Below, in pieces: positions 48,358 to 57,907 of a stretch of DNA of 64,000 bases (its first letter is position 1; each line of letters starts with the position of its first letter). This DNA is from Dermatophilaceae bacterium Soc4.6 (GTDB lineage Bacteria; Actinomycetota; Actinomycetes; Actinomycetales; Dermatophilaceae). A model generated the notes under the pieces. The model ran no database searches, had not been told where the DNA came from, and saw only the letters and a program-made list of their open reading frames with translations. Location of the stretch: the NCBI GenBank assembly GCA_039889245.1, contig JAZGVH010000002.1, positions 3,968,001 to 4,032,000 of the forward strand, written 5' to 3'. The position numbers and the translations under genes are program-made.

Positions 48358-51300
48358 TCATCGGCGCAACCGGAGCCCTCGGGGCGTGGCGTGGAACCCC
48401 GCGCGGGCCAGCGCGTCGGCCAGCGGGTGGCCGGAGCCGAGCACCTGCGCCCCGTCGGTCTTCTCGACCGTGAGCCGGCCCAGCGCACCCTCACGGACTG
48501 ACAGGGCCAGCGCGTCCGCGGCTCGTTGCAGGGCCGACGGCTCGTCGGTCCACGTCAGCAGCGTCTTGCCCCCGCGCTCGACGTAGAGCACCAGGTCACC
48601 ATCGACGAGCACGACGAGCGAACCGGCCTTGCGGCCTGGTTGGTGGCCGCGGGGGGCACTCCTGTCGGCCTTGCCGGTGCCACCGGTGCCGCCGGGAGCC
48701 CTCAGGGCCGTGACGGTGGTCGTCGCGTCGCCGGTGTCGGGGTCGAGGGGGGACGTGGTGCGGTCGGGCCAGGTGAGGGCGGCGCCGTAGGGGTTCGCGG
48801 GGTCGCAGGCGGCCAGGACGACCGCGGGCGCCTCGTCTCGCTCGCGGCCGGTGTCACCGATCGAGCGAGCCTGCGCCCGCAGCCGGTCGACGGCACCGCT
48901 GGAGGCGAACTGCGCAGCACCGAGCCCCTCGACGAAGTACCCCCGGCGCACCCGGCCGGACTCCTCGGCCGCTGCCATCACCCGGTAGACGGCGGCGAAG
49001 CCACCGGGCACCGACTCCGCCATGACCGAGCCGCGGGTGAGGACGCCGTAGCGGTCGAGCAGCACCTCGGCCGTCGCGTAGGCGACGAGGGTCGCGTCGG
49101 GCTCGACCGGCGGGAGCAACGACCACCGACCCGCCGCAGACGGTGGGCCGACCCGGGCGGGCAGCGACGGCCGGGCGAGCCCTGACCGGGCACCGCCCAT
49201 GCCACCGAGGGCACCGGCGCGCCCGGCATACCGGCCGCGTCGGGGCCCGACCTGGCGGCGCTTGTGGGCGGTGCGCCCGCCACCGAGCAGGGCCCTCAGC
49301 GGCGTCAGCGTGTCGTTGGTCAGGCGACCCGACCAGACGAGGTCCCACAGCACCTGAGCCAGCCCTTCGTCGTCGGTGCTGCCCACGGCGTCGGACAGGG
49401 AGCGGAAGAAGTAGGCGCCCCCACCGGCGAGGGCGTCGAGCACCGCGTGGTGCAGGTCGCCGAGCTCGCGTGACTCGTCCGGAGCAGGCATGGTCAGCGG
49501 GGCGAGGTCGGCGACGTGAAGCGAGACCCACCCGTCGTCGCCGGGGAGCGAGCCGTGGCCGCGCCAGACCACGTCACCGCTGGAGGTGAGCTCGTCGAGC
49601 ATGCCCGGGGCGTATCCGGCGACGCGGCCGGGCAGGACGAGCGTCTCGAGGGCGCTCGCGGGGACGACGGCCCCGCCGAGCTGCTCGACCGCCCTGACGA
49701 GGCCCTCGAGGCCCCGCAGCTGACCGCCGACGCCCTGCCACGAGGGCAGGAAGCGGGCGAGGTCGGTGCCGGTGACCGGCTCGACCTCGGCGCGCAGCGC
49801 CGCGAGCGACCGTCGCCGCAGGGTCCGCAGGACGCCGGCGTCGCAGTAGTCGATACCCCCCGCGCCCGCGCCCGTGGGGTCGGGGCGCAGGGCTCCCTCG
49901 ACCAGCCGCCCGGTCGAGACGAGTCGACGCAGGGCGTCCCTGACGACAGCGGTGCCCAGGCCCAGCCAGGCGGCGACGTCGGCGACCGGGAACGGGCCGT
50001 GGGTGCGGGCGTAACGGGCGACGAGGTCACCGAGGGGGTCGGGCACCGGTTGGAGGAACACGTCGGGGACACCGACGGGCAACGACGAGCCGAGGGCGTC
50101 GCGCAGCCGGGAGGCGTCCTCGACCGCCGCCCACCGCTCGTCCCCGCCGATCCGCACCCGGATGAGCTGGCGGGTCACCTCGAGGTCGACCAGCCACTCG
50201 CCCACCGTGCGGGCTGTGGTGCCGTCCTCGCAGCGGGTGAGGATCGCGTCGTGCGTGAGGGGCCCGAGCGCCCGCAGCAGGTCGACCACGTCTTCGGCGT
50301 CACGGCAACGACGGCTGTCGTCGAGCCTCTGCAGCTCGGCCTCGGTGCGGGCGACGGCCTCGGGGTCGAGCAGGTCGCGCAGGGAGAGGCCGTCTCCGCG
50401 GCCGAGCAGCTCGGCGAGCAGCGTCGGGTCGAGCGACAGCGCGGCGGCGCGACGCTCGGCCAGGGGCGAGTCTCCCTCGTAGATGAACTGCGCGACGTAG
50501 CCGAAGGTCAGCGACCGGGCGAAGGGGGACGGGCTCGCGGTCTCGACATCGACCAGCGTCACCTCGCGCGACCCGATCCGGCGCATGAGCTCGGTGAGAC
50601 CGGGCACGTCGAAGACGTCCTGGACGCACTCGCGCACGGCCTCGAGGATGATCGGGAAGGAGGGGTACTGGCTGGCGACCTCGAGCAGCTGGGCCGAGCG
50701 CTGACGCTGCTGCCACAGGGCCTGACGCCGGTCGGGGCGTCGGCGCGGGAGCAGCAGGGCCCGCGCTGCGCACTCACGGAAACGGGAGGCGAAGAGGGCT
50801 GAGCCACCGATCTGCTCGGTGACGAGGTCGTGCACCTCGTCGGGCTCGAGCAGGATCAGCGACATCAGCTCGTCACCCACCTTGGAGCCGGAGCGGCGGC
50901 GCGAGCGCTCGGATCCGAGGTCGTCGTCGTCTCCGGCGGTGATCTCGTCGAACTCGAGGTCGGGCAGGCGGAAGACGATGCCGTCGTCACCGTGCATGGC
51001 CTGCACGTCGACCCCGAACCGCTCGCGCATCCGCGCGGAGACGCACAGGGCCCATGGGGCGTGAACCGGCGCGCCGTAGGGCGAGAGGACCGCGATGCGC
51101 CAGTCACCCAGCTCGTCGCGGAAGCGCTCGACCACGATCGTCCGGTCGCTCGGCAGGTGGCGGGTCGCCTCCTTCTGCTCGCCGAGGTAGGCGAGCAGGT
51201 TGTCGGTGGCCCACTCGTCGAGCCCGGCCCGGCCTACCCGCTCCCGCGCCTTCTCGGGAGACAGGCCACCGACCTCCCGGACGAAGCGCCCGACCGCCTC

Positions 51301-53184
51301 CCCGAGCTCGGTCGGGCGGCCGAGGGTGTCGCCCTTCCAGAACGGCAGCTTGCCCGGCACGCCGGGGGCGGGGGAGACCAGGACGCGGTCGTGGGTGATG
51401 TCCTCGATGCGCCAGCTCGAGGTGCCGAGGGTGAAGACGTCACCGATGCGCGACTCGTAGACCATCTCCTCGTCGAGCTCTCCCACCCGCCGACCGGCGC
51501 CCTCGGAGCCGGCGAGGAAGACGCCGTACAGACCGCGGTCGGGGATGGTGCCGCCGGAGGTGACGGCGAGGCGCTGGGCCCCTCGGCGCCCGGAGAGCAC
51601 CCCGGTGACCCGGTCCCAGACCACGCGCGGGCGCAGCTCGGCGAACTCGTCGGAGGGGTAGCGTCCGGCGAGCATGTCGAGCACCGACTCGAGCACCGAC
51701 CGGGGCAGCGAGGCGAAGGGCGCGGCGCCGCGGACCAGCTTCTCGAGGTCGTCGACGGCCCAGTCGTCGAGGGCGCACATGGCCACGACCTGCTGGGCGA
51801 GCACGTCGAGCGGGTTGGCCGTGACGGCGAGAGCCTCGATGCTCCCAGCCCGCATCCGCTCGACCACGACGGCGGTCTGCACGAGGTCTCCGCGGAACTT
51901 GGGGAAGACGACCCCCCGCGAGACCGCGCCCACCTGGTGCCCCGCTCGGCCGACGCGCTGCAGGCCGCTGGCCACGCTCGGGGGTGACTCGACCTGGATG
52001 ACGAGGTCCACGGCGCCCATGTCGATGCCGAGCTCGAGGCTGCTGGTGGCGACGACGGCAGGCAGCTGGCCGGCCTTGAGGGCGTTCTCGATGTCGGCTC
52101 GCTGCTCCTTGCTGACCGAGCCGTGGTGGGCCCTGGCCAGCAGCGGTGGCGCCCCGGACGACGTCCCGGCCTGCGCCATCGTCTGCGCGGGGGTGCGGCG
52201 ACCGGTGGACACCGGTTCGGCGTCTGACGAACTGAGGGTCGCCTCCTCGACCCGCCCCTCCCAGATCTCGTTGAGCCGGGAGGTGAGGCGCTCGGCGAGC
52301 CGGCGCGAGTTGGCGAAGACCAGCGTCGAACGGTGCTGGGAGACGAGGTCGACGATGCGCTCCTCGACGTGGGGCCAGATCGAGGCCCGCTGCTGCTGAC
52401 CGGCGGCCGGCCCGCTGAGGTCCTGCTCGACGACCTCGCCGAGGGCCGACATGTCGGCCAGGGGGACGACCACCTCGAGGTCCCACTGCTTGGTCGACTC
52501 GGGCTGGACGACCTCGACCGGGCGACCGCCCGCGAGGAACCGGGCGACCTCCTCGACCGGGCGGACGGTCGCCGACAGGCCGACCCGCTGCGCCGGCTTG
52601 GGCAGGAGGGCGTCGAGCCGCTCGAGGCTGAGCGCCAGGTGGGCCCCGCGCTTGGTGCCGGCGACGGCGTGGACCTCGTCGAGGATGACCGTCTCGACCC
52701 CGGCGAGGGCCTCCCGCGCCTTGGACGTGAGCATGAGGAACAGCGACTCGGGAGTCGTGATGAGGATGTCGGGGGGCGTGCGCGCGATCGCCCGCCGCTC
52801 CTGGGCGCTGGTGTCACCTGACCGGACGCCGACGGCGATCGGCGACATCGTCTCGCCCAGGCGGTCGGCGGCGTGCCCGATGCCGACGAGGGGGCTGCGC
52901 AGGTTGCGCTCGACGTCGACCGCGAGGGCCTTGAGCGGGGAGATGTAGAGCACCCGACAGCGCTCGAGGCGCTCCTCGGGCGGGGGCGTGCTGGCCAGGC
53001 GGTCGATGGCCCAGAGGAAGGCCGACAGGGTCTTGCCCGACCCCGTGGGGGCCACGACGAGTGCGTGATGACCCGAGCTGATGGCCTCCCACGCCCCGGC
53101 CTGTGCAGCGGTGGGCGTGCTGAAGGACCCCCGGAACCATGCGGAGGTGGCGGGGGAGAAGCGGTCGAGGACGTCAGCTGCCAT
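48358..53184 (-). CDS. lhr: Large helicase-related protein Lhr
   Basis: A 1608-residue superfamily 2 3'-to-5' DNA helicase. Walker A APTGSGKT is at 45-52; the DEVH box follows in TVILDEVHAVAGTKRGAHLALSL (quoted as ILDEVHAVAG); the helicase C domain has SSLELGIDMGAVDLV and QRVGRAGHQVG. A long C-terminal region of unknown fold, typical of actinobacterial Lhr, makes up half of the protein. The ATG at 53184 is preferred to an upstream GTG at 53211. A near-match to the RecA-independent damage promoter lies immediately upstream. nei2 follows 75 bp downstream. Confidence 0.94.
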   Translation of the reverse strand: MAADVLDRFSPATSAWFRGSFSTPTAAQAGAWEAISSGHHALVVAPTGSGKTLSAFLWAIDRLASTPPPEERLERCRVLYISPLKALAVDVERNLRSPLVGIGHAADRLGETMSPIAVGVRSGDTSAQERRAIARTPPDILITTPESLFLMLTSKAREALAGVETVILDEVHAVAGTKRGAHLALSLERLDALLPKPAQRVGLSATVRPVEEVARFLAGGRPVEVVQPESTKQWDLEVVVPLADMSALGEVVEQDLSGPAAGQQQRASIWPHVEERIVDLVSQHRSTLVFANSRRLAERLTSRLNEIWEGRVEEATLSSSDAEPVSTGRRTPAQTMAQAGTSSGAPPLLARAHHGSVSKEQRADIENALKAGQLPAVVATSSLELGIDMGAVDLVIQVESPPSVASGLQRVGRAGHQVGAVSRGVVFPKFRGDLVQTAVVVERMRAGSIEALAVTANPLDVLAQQVVAMCALDDWAVDDLEKLVRGAAPFASLPRSVLESVLDMLAGRYPSDEFAELRPRVVWDRVTGVLSGRRGAQRLAVTSGGTIPDRGLYGVFLAGSEGAGRRVGELDEEMVYESRIGDVFTLGTSSWRIEDITHDRVLVSPAPGVPGKLPFWKGDTLGRPTELGEAVGRFVREVGGLSPEKARERVGRAGLDEWATDNLLAYLGEQKEATRHLPSDRTIVVERFRDELGDWRIAVLSPYGAPVHAPWALCVSARMRERFGVDVQAMHGDDGIVFRLPDLEFDEITAGDDDDLGSERSRRRSGSKVGDELMSLILLEPDEVHDLVTEQIGGSALFASRFRECAARALLLPRRRPDRRQALWQQRQRSAQLLEVASQYPSFPIILEAVRECVQDVFDVPGLTELMRRIGSREVTLVDVETASPSPFARSLTFGYVAQFIYEGDSPLAERRAAALSLDPTLLAELLGRGDGLSLRDLLDPEAVARTEAELQRLDDSRRCRDAEDVVDLLRALGPLTHDAILTRCEDGTTARTVGEWLVDLEVTRQLIRVRIGGDERWAAVEDASRLRDALGSSLPVGVPDVFLQPVPDPLGDLVARYARTHGPFPVADVAAWLGLGTAVVRDALRRLVSTGRLVEGALRPDPTGAGAGGIDYCDAGVLRTLRRRSLAALRAEVEPVTGTDLARFLPSWQGVGGQLRGLEGLVRAVEQLGGAVVPASALETLVLPGRVAGYAPGMLDELTSSGDVVWRGHGSLPGDDGWVSLHVADLAPLTMPAPDESRELGDLHHAVLDALAGGGAYFFRSLSDAVGSTDDEGLAQVLWDLVWSGRLTNDTLTPLRALLGGGRTAHKRRQVGPRRGRYAGRAGALGGMGGARSGLARPSLPARVGPPSAAGRWSLLPPVEPDATLVAYATAEVLLDRYGVLTRGSVMAESVPGGFAAVYRVMAAAEESGRVRRGYFVEGLGAAQFASSGAVDRLRAQARSIGDTGRERDEAPAVVLAACDPANPYGAALTWPDRTTSPLDPDTGDATTTVTALRAPGGTGGTGKADRSAPRGHQPGRKAGSLVVLVDGDLVLYVERGGKTLLTWTDEPSALQRAADALALSVREGALGRLTVEKTDGAQVLGSGHPLADALARAGFHATPRGLRLRR

Positions 53185-53271
53185 CAGGTGACCAACCCTG
53201 CCACCCACCACCGACAGGGGCCACCGCGCCGGTGTCGTGACCCCTCGTGGGCACGTGCCAGACTCGGCGGA

Positions 53272-53499
53272 ATGCGGCTGAGCGTGTTCTGGACCCTGAT
53301 GGACGACGAGTTCGGGTCGTCGTATTCCAGGTCACTCGCCCACGACCACACGCTGCTCGCCCTCGGCGACCGCACGGTCGACGAGGCGATCGAGGCGGGC
53401 ATCCCGGCCCGTGAGGTCTGGGAGGCCGTGTGCGACGCGATGGACGTGGCGGCGGAGCACCGTCTCGGTCGGGAGCCCCAGAGGCCGAAGCGACGCTGA
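53272..53499 (+). CDS. DUF3046 protein
   Basis: A 75-residue protein of the DUF3046 family, regularly found just upstream of recA in actinobacteria. The opening MRLSVFWTLMDDEFGS and the segment TVDEAIEAGIPAREVWEAVCDAMDV, shortened to AIEAGIPAREVWEA, are characteristic. Its function is not known. It is divergent from lhr and ends 285 bp before recA. Confidence 0.9.
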   Translation: MRLSVFWTLMDDEFGSSYSRSLAHDHTLLALGDRTVDEAIEAGIPAREVWEAVCDAMDVAAEHRLGREPQRPKRR

Positions 53500-53568
53500 C
53501 CGCCTGCGGGGCCGGGCGTGACCCGGGACCGATCTGGTGTCGGCGTGTCGTGCGTGTCGCCTCCGGTC

Positions 53569-53584
53569 TCGAACAGGTGTTCGG
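53569..53584. promoter_or_regulatory. LexA (SOS) box upstream of recA
   Basis: TCGAACAGGTGTTCGG matches the actinobacterial SOS box (TCGAAC, three bases, TGTTCGA) except at the last position. A -10-like TAGGTT follows at 53586-53591, so bound LexA would cover this promoter. Confidence 0.85.
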
Positions 53585-53649
53585 CTAGGTTGTCCACAAG
53601 GGGTCGGCCCGACACCTCGATCCACAGGCGGCACCGTCGTCTCGGACCG

Positions 53650-53672
53650 TTGTCGGTGCCGTCTCCTAACGT
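53650..53672 (+). promoter_or_regulatory. RecA-NDp (PafBC-type) damage-inducible promoter of recA
   Basis: TTGTCGGTG at 53650-53658, eight bases, then TAACGT at 53667-53672 fits exactly the published mycobacterial motif tTGTCRgtg-N8-TAnnnT for LexA-independent DNA-damage induction. It lies about 112 bp before the recA ATG and downstream of the SOS box. Confidence 0.8.
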
Positions 53673-53784
53673 CTGACCCGCAGCCACGTTTTCGGCAGCA
53701 GCACCGTCCGACCCGGCAACACCGGGGTGGAGCAGCGGGTCGCAGGTGGACGGCATCCGACGAGCAAACAGGAAGTGGTGTGAC

Positions 53785-54828
53785 ATGGCGGTCAAGACGC
53801 CCGATCGTGACCAGGCGATCGCAACGGTTCTCGGTCAGATCGAGAAGCAGCACGGCAAGGGCGCGGTCATGCGTCTCGGTGACGACATCCGGCCGCCGAT
53901 CGAGGTGATCCCCACGGGGTCGATCGCCCTCGACGTCGCGCTCGGTATCGGTGGGCTCCCTCGTGGGCGTGTCGTCGAGATCTACGGCCCGGAGTCCAGC
54001 GGTAAGACCACCGTGGCCCTCCACGCGGTGGCCAGCGCCCAGAAGGCCGGCGGGATCGCCGCCTTCATCGACGCAGAGCACGCCCTCGACCCGGAGTACG
54101 CGAAGAAGCTCGGTGTCGACACCGACGCCCTGCTGGTCTCCCAGCCCGACACGGGTGAGCAGGCGCTCGAGATCGCCGACATGCTCATCCGGTCCGGCGC
54201 CATCGACATCATCGTCATCGACTCGGTGGCGGCCCTCGTGCCCCGCGCCGAGATCGAGGGCGAGATGGGGGACAGTCACGTCGGCCTGCAGGCCCGCCTC
54301 ATGTCGCAGGCCCTGCGCAAGATCACCGGCGCCCTCAACAACACCGGCACCACGGCGATCTTCATCAACCAGCTGCGCGAGAAGATCGGCGTGATGTTCG
54401 GCTCGCCCGAGACCACGACCGGTGGCAAGGCGCTGAAGTTCTACGCCTCGGTCCGGCTCGACGTGCGTCGCATCGAGACGCTGAAGGACGGCTCCGACGC
54501 CGTCGGCAACCGCACCCGGGTCAAGGTCGTCAAGAACAAGGTCTCCCCACCGTTCAAGCAGGCCGAGTTCGACATCATCTACGGCCACGGCATCTCCCGT
54601 GAGGGGGGCCTGATCGACATGGGCGTCGAGCAGGGCTTCGTGCGCAAGGCCGGCGCCTGGTACACGTACGAGGGTGACCAGCTCGGGCAGGGCAAGGAGA
54701 ATGCCCGCACGTTCCTCAAGGACAACCCCGACCTGTCTGACGAGATCGAGAAGAAGATCAAGGAGAAGCTCGGCATCGGGCCGCAGGTCGACAAGCCGGC
54801 GGTCGCCGACGTCCCGGTCGACTTCTGA
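53785..54828 (+). CDS. recA: Recombinase RecA
   Basis: A 347-residue strand-exchange and SOS co-protease protein. Walker [10 protein letters not shown] is at residues 68-76; other signatures are [36 protein letters not shown] and [22 protein letters not shown], here given as [12 protein letters not shown]. No intein interrupts it. The ATG is preceded by AGGAAGTGG. A LexA box and a PafBC-type promoter lie upstream. recX follows 17 bp downstream. Confidence 0.98.
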   Translation: MAVKTPDRDQAIATVLGQIEKQHGKGAVMRLGDDIRPPIEVIPTGSIALDVALGIGGLPRGRVVEIYGPESSGKTTVALHAVASAQKAGGIAAFIDAEHALDPEYAKKLGVDTDALLVSQPDTGEQALEIADMLIRSGAIDIIVIDSVAALVPRAEIEGEMGDSHVGLQARLMSQALRKITGALNNTGTTAIFINQLREKIGVMFGSPETTTGGKALKFYASVRLDVRRIETLKDGSDAVGNRTRVKVVKNKVSPPFKQAEFDIIYGHGISREGGLIDMGVEQGFVRKAGAWYTYEGDQLGQGKENARTFLKDNPDLSDEIEKKIKEKLGIGPQVDKPAVADVPVDF

Positions 54829-54845
54829 GCGAAGCGGCACGTCGT

Positions 54846-55577
54846 ATGACGCACGAGCAGCTCGAGGTGGCGGGAGTCACGTCGCAGCAGGAGCGCCTCG
54901 CCGCAGCCGGCAGGGTACTGGCGGCTGCGGAGGAGGCGGCCCGAGCGCCCAGCGGATCGGCTCGCCGTCCTCTGCCCGAGCCCAACAGCAGGGCGACCGA
55001 GGCCGCACAGCGATGGGTCGACGGGCTGTCCGATCCGGCTGAGGCCGGGCTGGGGGCCAGTGGCCATCTGGACCTGGGGTCAGCAGCCCGGACACCGCTC
55101 GATGTCGAAGGAGCCCGTCAGGTGGTGCTGCGCCAGCTGGCGATGGGTCCACGCTCCCGTCGCCAGCTGGAGGACAAGCTGCGCCGGCGCGACTGCCCCG
55201 ACGACATCGCCGCGGCCGTGCTCGACCGGATGGCGACCGTCGGGCTCGTCGACGACCAGGCCTACGCCGAGATGCTGGTGCGCTCGAAGCAGGCCGGCCG
55301 CGGGCTGGCCAAGCGCGCCCTCGCGCAGGAGCTGCAACAGAAGGGGGTGGACGACGAGCTCGTGGCTCACGCGCTCGCCTCCATCGACCCCGAGTCCGAG
55401 CGGGCCCGGGCCGAGGAGCTGGCCGCGAAGAAGATGCGCACGATGGCCGGTCTCGACCCGCAGGTCCAGTCGCGTCGGCTCTCGGGCATGCTCGCCCGCA
55501 AGGGCTACCCGCCCTCGGTCGTCTACGCCGTGGTCCGCGCTGCCGTCAACGATGCACGGGAGCATCAGCGCGACTGA
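54846..55577 (+). CDS. recX: Regulatory protein RecX
   Basis: A 243-residue negative modulator of RecA filaments. The three-helix repeats are visible as ARQVVLRQLAMGPRSRRQLEDKL, LVDDQAYAEMLVRSKQAGRG and KGVDDELVAHALASID, the first shown here in reduced form as VVLRQLAMGPRSRRQLE. An N-terminal extension of about 80 residues, rich in Ala/Arg, is longer than in Gram-negative RecX. It is co-transcribed with recA. Confidence 0.92.
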   Translation: MTHEQLEVAGVTSQQERLAAAGRVLAAAEEAARAPSGSARRPLPEPNSRATEAAQRWVDGLSDPAEAGLGASGHLDLGSAARTPLDVEGARQVVLRQLAMGPRSRRQLEDKLRRRDCPDDIAAAVLDRMATVGLVDDQAYAEMLVRSKQAGRGLAKRALAQELQQKGVDDELVAHALASIDPESERARAEELAAKKMRTMAGLDPQVQSRRLSGMLARKGYPPSVVYAVVRAAVNDAREHQRD

Positions 55578-55744
55578 GACGGCCTGCTCACGTGGTGGCG
55601 CACCGACAGGTGGGATCGGCGACGGCGGTCACCTGGCTCGCGACCGTTGCCACGACGCGGCAAACCCGGTTCTCAGGTTCTGCGGGGTCGTCCACCCCCG
55701 CACCTGACCAGCCGGCGCCGTCGCCTGCGGCCGGGCGCACGGCA

Positions 55745-55750
55745 TACCCT
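55745..55750 (+). promoter_or_regulatory. -10 element TACCCT upstream of miaB
   Basis: TACCCT ends 9 nt before the miaB ATG with no ribosome site between; GGCA precedes it, forming the recurring CGGCATAC word. The rest of the 182-bp gap after recX holds a weak hairpin but no gene. Confidence 0.45.
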
Positions 55751-55759
55751 TGACTCGCC

Positions 55760-57298
55760 ATGACGAGCCAGACCACCCAGACGACGCCCAGCCCCGCGAA
55801 GACCTACGACGTGCGCACCCACGGGTGCCAGATGAACGTCCACGACTCCGAGCGCCTCGCCGGCCTGCTCGAGACGGCGGGCTACGTCGACATCAACGGG
55901 CTGCGCGGTGAGCGACCCGAGACGGCTGACGTCGTCGTCTTCAACACCTGCGCGGTGCGCGAGAACGCCGACAACAAGCTCTACGGCAACCTGGGGCACC
56001 TGCGGCAGGCCAAGCTGAAGAACCCCGACATGCAGATCGCCGTCGGTGGCTGCCTCGCCCAGAAGGACCAGGGCACCATCGTCGAGCGGGCGCCGTGGGT
56101 CGACGTCGTCTTCGGCACCCACAACATCGGCTCGTTGCCGGCGCTGCTCGACCGGGCGCGCCACAACCACGAGGCGGCCGTCGAGATCAAGGAGAGCCTC
56201 GAGGTCTTCCCCTCGACGCTGCCGACCCGCCGTGACTCCGCCTACGCCGCGTGGGTGTCGATCTCGGTGGGCTGCAACAACACCTGCACCTTCTGCATCG
56301 TCCCGAGCCTGCGCGGCAAGGAGGTCGACCGGCGTCCGGGTGAGATCCTCGCCGAGGTCGAGGCCCTCGTCGCCCAGGGCGTCATCGAGGTCACCCTCCT
56401 CGGGCAGAACGTCAACTCCTACGGCGTCGAGTTCGGTGACCGCCTCGCGTTCGGCAAGCTCCTGCGAGCCTGCGGGCAGGTCGAGGGTCTCGAGCGGGTG
56501 CGGTTCACCAGCCCCCACCCGGCGGCCTTCACCGACGACGTCATCGACGCCATGGCGGCCACCCCCAACGTCATGCCCAGCCTGCACATGCCGCTGCAGT
56601 CGGGCTCCGACACGGTGCTCAAGGCGATGCGACGGTCCTATCGCAGCGAGAAGTTCCTCGGCATCATCGACACGGTCCGCGCCCAGATCCCCGACGCCGC
56701 GATCACCACCGACATCATCGTCGGCTTCCCCGGCGAGACCGAGGCCGACTTCGAGCAGACCCTCGATGTCGTGCGCGCGGCGCGGTTCAGCAGCGCCTTC
56801 ACCTTCCAGTACTCCATCCGCGCCGGCACCCCCGCGGCCACAATGGACGACCAGGTGCCCAAGGCGGTGGTCCAGGACCGCTACGACCGCCTCCTCGCCG
56901 TGCAGGAGGAAGTCTCCTGGGCCGGCAACCGCGCGCTCGAGGGCCGCACCCTCGAGGTCCTCGTCGCGACGGGCGAGGGTCGCAAGGACGCAGCCACCCG
57001 ACGGCTGTCCGGGCGCGCCCGAGACAACCGGCTGGTCCATTTCGCGGTGCCCGACGGCGCCGTGGAGCCGCGCCCGGGCGACGTCGTCGACGTCGCCGTC
57101 ACCTACGGCGCACCGCACCACCTCGTCGCCGACTCCGGCCTGACCGGCGGTCCGTATGCCGTGCGCAGCACACGCGGCGGCGAGGCGTGGGCCGCTCTCC
57201 AGGCCTCGGGCCACGCCAAGCCCGGTGTCTCGCTCGGGATGCCCGCGGTCGGTCGCCCCGCGGCCGTTGCGGAGAGCCCTGGCTGCAGCACGCACTGA
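55760..57298 (+). CDS. miaB: tRNA-2-methylthio-N6-dimethylallyladenosine synthase
   Basis: A 512-residue radical-SAM methylthiotransferase that modifies A37 of tRNA, acting after MiaA. The N-terminal domain has three cluster Cys (C23 in RTHGCQMN, C64 in FNTCAVREN, one in VGGCLAQK); the radical-SAM Cys are C172, C176 and C179 in [12 protein letters not shown]; a TRAM domain is at the C-terminus. A further C-terminal tail of about 50 residues goes beyond the family core. The ATG was chosen for the conserved start. Confidence 0.96.
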   Translation: MTSQTTQTTPSPAKTYDVRTHGCQMNVHDSERLAGLLETAGYVDINGLRGERPETADVVVFNTCAVRENADNKLYGNLGHLRQAKLKNPDMQIAVGGCLAQKDQGTIVERAPWVDVVFGTHNIGSLPALLDRARHNHEAAVEIKESLEVFPSTLPTRRDSAYAAWVSISVGCNNTCTFCIVPSLRGKEVDRRPGEILAEVEALVAQGVIEVTLLGQNVNSYGVEFGDRLAFGKLLRACGQVEGLERVRFTSPHPAAFTDDVIDAMAATPNVMPSLHMPLQSGSDTVLKAMRRSYRSEKFLGIIDTVRAQIPDAAITTDIIVGFPGETEADFEQTLDVVRAARFSSAFTFQYSIRAGTPAATMDDQVPKAVVQDRYDRLLAVQEEVSWAGNRALEGRTLEVLVATGEGRKDAATRRLSGRARDNRLVHFAVPDGAVEPRPGDVVDVAVTYGAPHHLVADSGLTGGPYAVRSTRGGEAWAALQASGHAKPGVSLGMPAVGRPAAVAESPGCSTH

Positions 57299-57313
57299 CT
57301 GCCCCGGGGTGGC

Positions 57314-57319
57314 TACCCT
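57314..57319 (+). promoter_or_regulatory. -10 element TACCCT, leaderless promoter of the MarR gene
   Basis: TACCCT ends 7 nt before the ATG at 57327; no ribosome site is present. It lies in the 28-bp gap after miaB. Confidence 0.5.
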
Positions 57320-57326
57320 GTGCCCC

Positions 57327-57899
57327 ATGGTCGACACCGCCGAGCCACCCCCGCTCGATCTGGCGTCACTGCTCGGCCAGGCGTCCCACGCCCTGACGGC
57401 CCGGGTCGGCGCCGAGCTGGTCGACCTCGGCCTCTCGGCCCGCGACTATGCCGTGCTCTGGCGCGCCGCCCAGGGGGAGCGCACCCAGGTCGAGGTCGCC
57501 GAGCTGGCGGGCCTCGACAAGACGACGATGGTCGTGACGCTCGACGGGCTAGAGAGGTCCGGGCTGGCGAGGCGTCGGGTCCTGCCGAGCGACCGGAGAG
57601 CCCGGGTCGTCGACGTCACCCCCCGGGGACACGCCCTGTTCGAGCAGGCCCACGTCGTGGTGGGCCGCGTCTACGGCGACGTGCTCGCAGCGCTCGACCC
57701 GGCCCACGCCCAGGGGTTCCTCGGCTGCCTGTCGACCCTCACCGCCGGCGTGCTCGGCCCGCCCCACGTCGGGACGATCCCTCGCCGCCGACCGGTGCCG
57801 GCACCCCCGCCCCGACCCGACACCTCGGTGACCCGGGCCGGGGTGTCGCTGGTGTCCCACCGTGGCCCCGCTCGGGCCACGGCACCCCCGACTGGTTGA
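57327..57899 (+). CDS. MarR-family transcriptional regulator
   Basis: A 190-residue winged-helix regulator. The DNA-binding segment is VEVAELAGLDKTTMVVTLDGLERSGL with the wing RRVLPSDRRARVVDVTPRG (quoted as DRRARVVDVTPRG), and the flanking helices form the dimer interface. A Pro/Arg-rich tail of about 35 residues is unusual. The ligand is unknown. The ATG at 57327 is supported by TACCCT 7 nt upstream. A deformylase gene begins 8 bp after its stop, so the two may be co-transcribed; this MarR-def pair interrupts the usual miaB-miaA order. Confidence 0.88.
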   Translation: MVDTAEPPPLDLASLLGQASHALTARVGAELVDLGLSARDYAVLWRAAQGERTQVEVAELAGLDKTTMVVTLDGLERSGLARRRVLPSDRRARVVDVTPRGHALFEQAHVVVGRVYGDVLAALDPAHAQGFLGCLSTLTAGVLGPPHVGTIPRRRPVPAPPPRPDTSVTRAGVSLVSHRGPARATAPPTG

Positions 57900-57907
57900 C
57901 TGGTCCC

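Noticed and set aside
55588-55776. Small reverse open frame in the recX-miaB gap
   Set aside because: 62 codons with no ribosome site or similarity; it overlaps the miaB start and promoter, so it is more likely chance.
57896-57901. TTGACT hexamer 6 nt before the second deformylase as a leaderless -10
   Set aside because: It lacks the conserved A at position 2 of TANNNT and overlaps the MarR stop region; co-transcription with the MarR gene is simpler.
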